Origin: a virus
DNA: 27,074 nt
Direction: 5' to 3' (one strand)
Virus record (IMG/VR): IMGVR_UViG_3300029286_001264
Location: 1-27,074 of that record
Below the pieces are notes generated by a model, which worked only from the letters and a program-made list of their open reading frames with translations, did no database searches and had not been told where the DNA came from. The number at the start of each line of letters is the position of its first letter. The first letter of the stretch is position 1. Made by a program: the position numbers and the translations under genes. This document shows, piece after piece, positions 22,957-27,074 of the stretch.

Positions 22957-23373
22957 ATGAGTGGCAAACACATGCATTTGGTCACGCACGAGCAAGATCC
23001 CAAGGTTCCAGAGGGGTACGCCTTGCTGTACATGGACGACAATGGGTGGGTAGGGACCAACAATGGATGGCCACATTGCGGGCAACCAGCACTCTTTCCT
23101 GAGCCGCAGGCACACGCTCTTATGTTGGTTTGGTCCTACGTGATGCTGTTTCATCCGAATTTGGACGAACTGCCGAATCCCGAGGCTGTTCCGGGGTCGG
23201 TGATGGCGTGGATCAAGGGGCGTCCTTGGGGCCTGGAACAGGTGGTCTATCTGGACTCGGACGGGAGCCGGAAGATCAAGGAGGTCTGGGCGAACGGGCC
23301 GGATCACGCTCTGGAACTCGTCTCGAAGATGCCAGGGGTTCAGGAGACGGTTTCTGTCGAGGAACCGGGCTGA
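22957..23373 (+). CDS. Unknown protein
   Basis: The product is 138 residues from ATG 22957, with CTGGAGACGG before it. It begins MSGKHMHLVTHEQDPKVPEG and contains LYMDDNGWVGTNNGWPHCG. It has many Trp and Pro, no signal peptide and no known motif. It sits between a terminator and promoter copy 3, but has no promoter of the repeated type in front of it, so it may depend on readthrough of the terminator. Confidence 0.66.
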   Translation: MSGKHMHLVTHEQDPKVPEGYALLYMDDNGWVGTNNGWPHCGQPALFPEPQAHALMLVWSYVMLFHPNLDELPNPEAVPGSVMAWIKGRPWGLEQVVYLDSDGSRKIKEVWANGPDHALELVSKMPGVQETVSVEEPG

Positions 23374-23377
23374 TTGC

Positions 23378-23406
23378 TCCGTATCCGTACGACTTTTCGG
23401 TAATGT
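23378..23406 (+). promoter_or_regulatory. Promoter-like repeat TCCGTAT-N16-TAATGT, copy 3
   Basis: TCCGTAT at 23378 and TAATGT at 23401. The ATG codons at 23407 and 23413 follow immediately, so the transcript would start at or very near the start codon. Confidence 0.62.
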
Positions 23407-23412
23407 ATGGGT

Positions 23413-23640
23413 ATGAAGACGAATCGTAGCGATCAGTTTGGCCGAAATGAGGTAGAGGCCAGGAAGTTGTTTGGCTCGGAACACGAGCGCAGTACGATCC
23501 TGCTGAAAGAGGGGGTTTGGATCGCCAGGAGCGGGTATAAACCGACTGTCGCTGATGCCAAGATGTATCTTTTTGGAGGCAGAGGGGGTATAGGCGTGTC
23601 TCGGCTACAGATCGTGACGATCAAGGAGGTGGTAAAATGA
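23413..23640 (+). CDS. Unknown small protein
   Basis: The product is 75 residues. ATG 23413 lies six bases after the -10 box; ATG 23407 touches the box and is less likely to be transcribed. It reads MKTNRSDQFGRNEVEARKLF and continues with alternating short strands (TILLKEGVWIARSG, LQIVTIKEVV). No family is recognised. No ribosome binding site is available, so it would be a leaderless message. The stop overlaps the start of the first secreted coiled-coil protein as ATGA. Confidence 0.58.
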   Translation: MKTNRSDQFGRNEVEARKLFGSEHERSTILLKEGVWIARSGYKPTVADAKMYLFGGRGGIGVSRLQIVTIKEVVK

Positions 23641-24704
23641 AGGCGATGAGGTGGATGATCGGGTTGATGGTGATGGTGACGCAGGTCGTAGGGGCGGCAT
23701 CTCTCGGAGAACTGAAGACCGCATACAGCAATGCTGTTGCCAAGATCTCTGCCGACAACCAGAAGATTAAGGACGACGCCTTGACACAGTATGGCAAGAA
23801 TCTCGGGATCGTCCTGGCGTCGCTCAAGCAGAAGGGCGATATCGACGGCTACACGGTCGTCGACCAGGAGTTGAAGCGATTCCAGGCGGAGAAGGAGGCT
23901 CTGACAAACACTTTCGTGTCAGTGATTGCCAATGTTGTCTCTGCGTACCAGAAGCAGATGGCCGCCGTCGAATCCGACTCGTCCCGTCGAACGGTTGATC
24001 TGCTGAAGCGGTACGTTCAGGCGCTGGACGGATTGGTGAAGAGTCTGATGGCACAAGATCGAACCGCTGACGCCAAGGCGGCTGGAAACGAGAGGAAGGC
24101 TGCTGAGTTCCTGTTGGCGGAGATTGAGACGGGATTGCCGAAAGCGGAAGTGAAACAGGCAGCACTCCCCAGGCTGACGATTGTCAAGGCGACCTTTGGG
24201 ACGCCTGAGAATGGTCTGGACTTCACGGAAAAAGTGAGGCTGATGGTCCGCAACAACCGATTGGAGATACCAGCGAGTCTCAACAAAATCTTTGGCGATG
24301 TGGCTCCGTACAAGGCAAAGGTGTTCAAGATGGATTACACGGATGGCATCAGCACAAATATCGTTCACAAGGAAGGTTCGGAGAAAGAGCCTGTTGTTGT
24401 CGAGATTACGGGGGCAATGAATGGGTCGGACACGCAGGCGAACCCCAAGGGACATCAGAAAGGCACACTCACGATTGTCAAGGCGACCTTTGGTGTACCG
24501 GGGAAGATGCGTGATGTGACGGATCGGGTCAAGGAACTGGCTGGACCGGACACGTTGGACCTTCCGGACGATAATGTGGTCTTGGGATATGACCCGGTGC
24601 CGAATCAGCGCAAGACGCTCACGATAGAATACACCGTGGGGGCCGGCCTTCTGAAGCGTCTCAAGAAGTCATTCATGGATGGGGAGCGGGTTGTTGTTCC
24701 GTGA
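23637..24704 (+). CDS. Secreted coiled-coil protein with two repeated beta domains, PVC type
   Basis: The product is 355 residues from ATG 23637 with AAGGAGG before it. A Sec signal peptide opens it (MKAMRWMIGLMVMVTQVVGA). Then a long coiled coil runs to about 170: LKTAYSNAVAKISADNQK, KQKGDIDGYTVVDQELKRFQ. Two copies of a small domain follow, each starting LTIVKATFG (from about 181 and 277) and ending in a K-x-x-x-x-x-Y strand. I associate this coil and the ATFG/DVT domain with cell-envelope proteins of Planctomycetes and Verrucomicrobia, so it may be host-derived. A role in altering the infected cell's envelope or blocking other phages is possible but not shown. It is paralogous to the gene at 24890. 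Confidence 0.7.
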   Translation: MKAMRWMIGLMVMVTQVVGAASLGELKTAYSNAVAKISADNQKIKDDALTQYGKNLGIVLASLKQKGDIDGYTVVDQELKRFQAEKEALTNTFVSVIANVVSAYQKQMAAVESDSSRRTVDLLKRYVQALDGLVKSLMAQDRTADAKAAGNERKAAEFLLAEIETGLPKAEVKQAALPRLTIVKATFGTPENGLDFTEKVRLMVRNNRLEIPASLNKIFGDVAPYKAKVFKMDYTDGISTNIVHKEGSEKEPVVVEITGAMNGSDTQANPKGHQKGTLTIVKATFGVPGKMRDVTDRVKELAGPDTLDLPDDNVVLGYDPVPNQRKTLTIEYTVGAGLLKRLKKSFMDGERVVVP

Positions 24705-24713
24705 GGCAAACCG

Positions 24714-24887
24714 GTGAACATCGCATTACACAACGTCAAGGGAGATGAGTGCTACATCGCTTCGCTCAAGATGGCGGCGAATGCGGACGGCTACATTGTT
24801 CTTCGCAAGCGGGTGAAGGCGGGACTGTCTGGGGCAACGAGGTGTGCCGCCATTCTCAAGACGACGTTAACCACCGTGGGGGCATAG
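24714..24887 (+). CDS. 57-residue truncated paralogue of the gene at 26145
   Basis: GTG 24714 opens a frame to TAG 24885-24887. The first ~33 residues (MNIALHNVKGDECYIASLKM then ANADGYIVLRKR) match the start of the 183-residue protein at 26145, DNA included, then the match is lost. It sits nine bases after the first coiled-coil gene and two bases before the second. It is best read as the remnant of a duplicated gene cut short, possibly still translated. Confidence 0.6.
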   Translation: MNIALHNVKGDECYIASLKMAANADGYIVLRKRVKAGLSGATRCAAILKTTLTTVGA

Positions 24888-24889
24888 CA

Positions 24890-26107
24890 GTGAATCCGAT
24901 CTCAACGTCAAGAACCACCGTGCTGACCATCATTGCCTGCCTTGCCCTCGCCTCGATGGCGATTGGGCAGACCACACCAGTCGCTCCCCTGGAATCCCTG
25001 AAGACCGCATACAGCAATGCCGTAGCCAAGATCGCCGCTGACACCCGCAGGCAGAGGGACGACGCACAAATTCAGTACGCCAAGAATCTCATAGCCGTTC
25101 AGGCGGCGCACAAGCAGAAGGGCGACATCGACGGCTACACGGTCGTCGACCACGAGTTGAAGCGGTTCCAGACTGACAAGACTGTGTTGACCAACAACCC
25201 CGGCATACTCATTTCCGATGCCGTCGATGCGTATCAGAAGCAGGTGGCAGCGGTTGAGACGGAGGCAGCACGACGGAATGCTGATCTCTTGAAGCGGTAT
25301 GTCGCTGCTCTCGGCAACCTGGTGAAGGACCTGATGGCGAGGGACAAGATGGCCGAGGCAAAGGCTGTCGGAGACGAGAAGAAGGCAACGGAGTTCATTC
25401 TGGCCGAATTGGAGACTGGGTTGCCGGAAGTGAAGGCTAATCTCGAAGTGAGGGTTGTCGATCCCGTGAAGCCAGATGAAGTGAAGTCGGTTGTCGGGAA
25501 GTGGCATCTTTACAGGCCCGATGGAACTCCAGATGTTGGGGTAGGAACTGATGCGGAGGTTTACAGAGACGGCCGGTTTGTGGTGGTGGGATTGGACGAT
25601 TGGAGCGGTTTTTACAGCTTTACAGATATGGAGAGGACGAAGATCAGGAGAACGTGCAAGAACGGTCAAACGAGGATAGGAACCTACGATAAGGTGACGG
25701 ACACGATCACATGGACGGATGGGTATACTTATCGGCGGGCCACGGAGTCGAGTTCCTCCAAAGCGCCACCACCGGCAGGCGTGACTCCGCTGTCAGCCAG
25801 TGGTTCGTTTGCCGACGTTGTGGGCAAGTGGAAGGTCAGTTACGACAACGGGTTCAGCCGCACGATCCAGATTGACAAGAAGGGGCATGTCACCGTGCTG
25901 GAGGCATCGTGGCCCTGTGTGGGGATCATGTTCGACACGGTGTGGGACAAGGCAGCGAAGAAGTATGTGGCGAAGGCGGCCGATCTGGGGATGGCAGAGA
26001 CCTATCGTGTTGTCGAGGAGAAGATGTCGGTTGAACGCTGGTCGGCGGCACAGTATCCGAAGGGTGCGCCAGCGAATCTCGGAACGGGCGTCAGGGTGAC
26101 AGATTGA
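24890..26107 (+). CDS. Secreted coiled-coil protein, paralogue 2, with two C-terminal beta domains
   Basis: The product is 405 residues from GTG 24890. Upstream in-frame codons lie in the overlapping 24714 gene and lack a signal, so the start is placed just before the signal peptide (TVLTIIACLALASMAIG). The coiled coil is closely related to that of the gene at 23637, with LKTAYSNAVAKIAADTRR and QKGDIDGYTVVDHELKRFQ. The C-terminal half is different: two domains each starting VVGKW (about 200 and 312) with Trp/Gly-rich beta strands, linked by a Ser/Pro stretch. The product is expected outside the cytoplasmic membrane. The shared front and different rear point to domain swapping after duplication. 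Confidence 0.7.
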   Translation: MNPISTSRTTVLTIIACLALASMAIGQTTPVAPLESLKTAYSNAVAKIAADTRRQRDDAQIQYAKNLIAVQAAHKQKGDIDGYTVVDHELKRFQTDKTVLTNNPGILISDAVDAYQKQVAAVETEAARRNADLLKRYVAALGNLVKDLMARDKMAEAKAVGDEKKATEFILAELETGLPEVKANLEVRVVDPVKPDEVKSVVGKWHLYRPDGTPDVGVGTDAEVYRDGRFVVVGLDDWSGFYSFTDMERTKIRRTCKNGQTRIGTYDKVTDTITWTDGYTYRRATESSSSKAPPPAGVTPLSASGSFADVVGKWKVSYDNGFSRTIQIDKKGHVTVLEASWPCVGIMFDTVWDKAAKKYVAKAADLGMAETYRVVEEKMSVERWSAAQYPKGAPANLGTGVRVTD

Positions 26108-26109
26108 TG

Positions 26110-26138
26110 TCCGTATCCGTGTTCTGTTTCGGTAATGT
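26110..26138 (+). promoter_or_regulatory. Promoter-like repeat TCCGTAT-N16-TAATGT, copy 4
   Basis: TCCGTAT at 26110 and TAATGT at 26133. GTG 26145 follows six bases after the box, so the message would be leaderless or nearly so. Confidence 0.62.
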
Positions 26139-26144
26139 TAGTCT

Positions 26145-26696
26145 GTGAACATCGCACTCCATAACGTAAAGGGAGACGAGTACTACATCGCCTCTCTCAA
26201 GGTGGCATCGAATGCAGACGGCTATATTGCCATTGGGAAGCGGATAAGGTCAGATGGGAGGCTGATTGCTCTTGGACAACCATCGTATTTCCCTCTAAAG
26301 GGTCTGGCGGAACGCAAGATCAGGGATCAGATCAAGATCAAGATCAAGCGTCGGGGATGGATCAGAGTCAATCTTGAAAGGTTGCCGGTGTCAGTTGTCA
26401 AGTATCTGGAAGTCCCTACGGAGATGCAGGTTACACCAGAAGAGTTGGTGATGGTGCTTCGGAATGCACAGGTCGAGCGGTATGTCATCTTCAAGGATGT
26501 GGTTGGGCTTGAGGATCTCTTCGATGCGGGAGTGGAATATCTCGGGTACGTGACGGAAGATGAGAACATCATCAAGGTCTTCGATAAGTTTGGGGTCTTG
26601 CGGGACTGTTTCACCCTGAGACTCTTGTCGTCGGAATGGACTGAAAGGGCTATCGAGGCGAAGGCTCATATGCTGGCAGTGGAGAGTAAGAAGTGA
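26145..26696 (+). CDS. Unknown protein (MNIALHNVKG family in this window)
   Basis: The product is 183 residues from GTG 26145. The N-terminus MNIALHNVKGDEYYIASLKV is repeated in the short gene at 24714. The middle is basic (KIRDQIKIKIKRRGWIRVNL) and the rest contains EELVMVLRNAQVERYVIFKD. No known family, signal peptide or membrane segment. It is the intact second partner of the duplicated coiled-coil unit. The stop overlaps the next start as GTGA. Confidence 0.68.
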   Translation: MNIALHNVKGDEYYIASLKVASNADGYIAIGKRIRSDGRLIALGQPSYFPLKGLAERKIRDQIKIKIKRRGWIRVNLERLPVSVVKYLEVPTEMQVTPEELVMVLRNAQVERYVIFKDVVGLEDLFDAGVEYLGYVTEDENIIKVFDKFGVLRDCFTLRLLSSEWTERAIEAKAHMLAVESKK

Positions 26697-26911
26697 AAGA
26701 TCGAGAGATGAAACAGTGGATTGATGAAGTTCGGAGCCGGTCGGACTTCATTGAGGATGCTCGGGCTGCTCTCAGTCAGTCGGTCGAATTTGCCACATTG
26801 GCTCATGCCTATGCGGCCGCTCCGAGTTCGATGAGGAAATCTGCACTGAAGCAGATGTCCGATTTTGCGGTTCGGTTCGTCGTGAAGCGGGAGGTCATCC
26901 ATGAGCGGTAA
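26693..26911 (+). CDS. Unknown small protein
   Basis: The product is 72 residues from GTG 26693 in a GTGA overlap. It is helical and charged (MKQWIDEVRSRSDFIEDARA, KSALKQMSDFAVRF) without recognised motifs. It overlaps the start of the zinc protein that follows by 11 bases. Confidence 0.62.
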   Translation: MKDREMKQWIDEVRSRSDFIEDARAALSQSVEFATLAHAYAAAPSSMRKSALKQMSDFAVRFVVKREVIHER

Positions 26912-27074
26912 GAAGCCAGTGGTCAAGCCGTGTCCGTGTTGCAAGAACAAGGACCTCTATCTCGGGGCAGAGTCCTCTGACGCTCAGATGGTCTGTTGTT
27001 GGACTCATGGGGGTGGGTGTGGCCTGAGGATGGTCGTGTGGTATCCGGTTACAATGGGGAAGTGCAAGACGATG
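26901..27074 (+). CDS. Lar-like zinc-ribbon protein, 3' end outside window
   Basis: ATG 26901, with GGGAGG before it, opens a frame still open at the last base (58 codons). KPCPCCKNKDLYLGAESSD and MVCCWTHGGGCGLRM give two cysteine clusters in the spacing of Lar-type restriction-alleviation and related phage zinc-ribbon proteins. In that family the protein reduces cutting by host type I restriction, but many relatives are of unknown role. Confidence 0.6.
   Translation, partial: MSGKKPVVKPCPCCKNKDLYLGAESSDAQMVCCWTHGGGCGLRMVVWYPVTMGKCKTM

Overview
The window looks like part of the genome of a large, virulent, tailed double-stranded DNA phage. All supported genes lie on the + strand. Genes are tightly packed, with many ATGA or GTGA stop/start overlaps, and they include a phage replication set next to a sugar-modification set. 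No structural or integrase genes are seen. Two secreted coiled-coil proteins near the right end resemble a type I associate with Planctomycetes, Verrucomicrobia and Lentisphaerae, so a PVC-group host is my best guess, by inference only.

Layout. (1) Bases 1-3905: a gp32-like single-stranded DNA binding protein, RecA, a FEN/T4 RNase H-type exonuclease and a DNA methyltransferase-like protein. (2) 3902-8709: a P-loop kinase-like protein, two unknown genes (one membrane protein), an SbcD/gp47-type nuclease, a ParB-fold protein and an unknown protein. (3) 8663-13892: a DNA polymerase III alpha (DnaE) gene split in two by a homing-endonuclease element. (4) 13916-21632: a surface-glycan cluster with a sulfotransferase, two paralogous glycosyltransferases, a sugar-1-phosphate nucleotidyltransferase interrupted by a LAGLIDADG element, and three more glycosyltransferase-like genes. 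(5) 21629-23640: an HNH endonuclease and short unknown genes behind a repeated promoter. (6) 23637-27074: two signal-peptide coiled-coil proteins in a tandemly duplicated two-gene unit, then small genes including a Lar-like zinc protein cut by the window end.

Three things stand out. First, the SSB gene carries a dnaX-like A AAA AAG slippery run right at its stop, with nested complementary arms behind it; a -1 shift adds a 67-residue tail with a four-cysteine motif. Second, dnaE is in two pieces, and the downstream piece begins with a degenerate second copy of the region that ends the upstream piece. Third, the LAGLIDADG element left behind the original 5' end of the nucleotidyltransferase gene and brought a synonymously recoded replacement, so the gene stays whole downstream of the insertion.

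Two regulatory families recur. AATTCTTTGATATT precedes both invading elements and one unknown two-gene module. TCCGTAT-N16-TAATGT occurs four times with identical spacing in front of small genes. No tRNA, rRNA, CRISPR array or minus-strand gene is supported. No stretch longer than about 100 bases lacks a gene or a described element.
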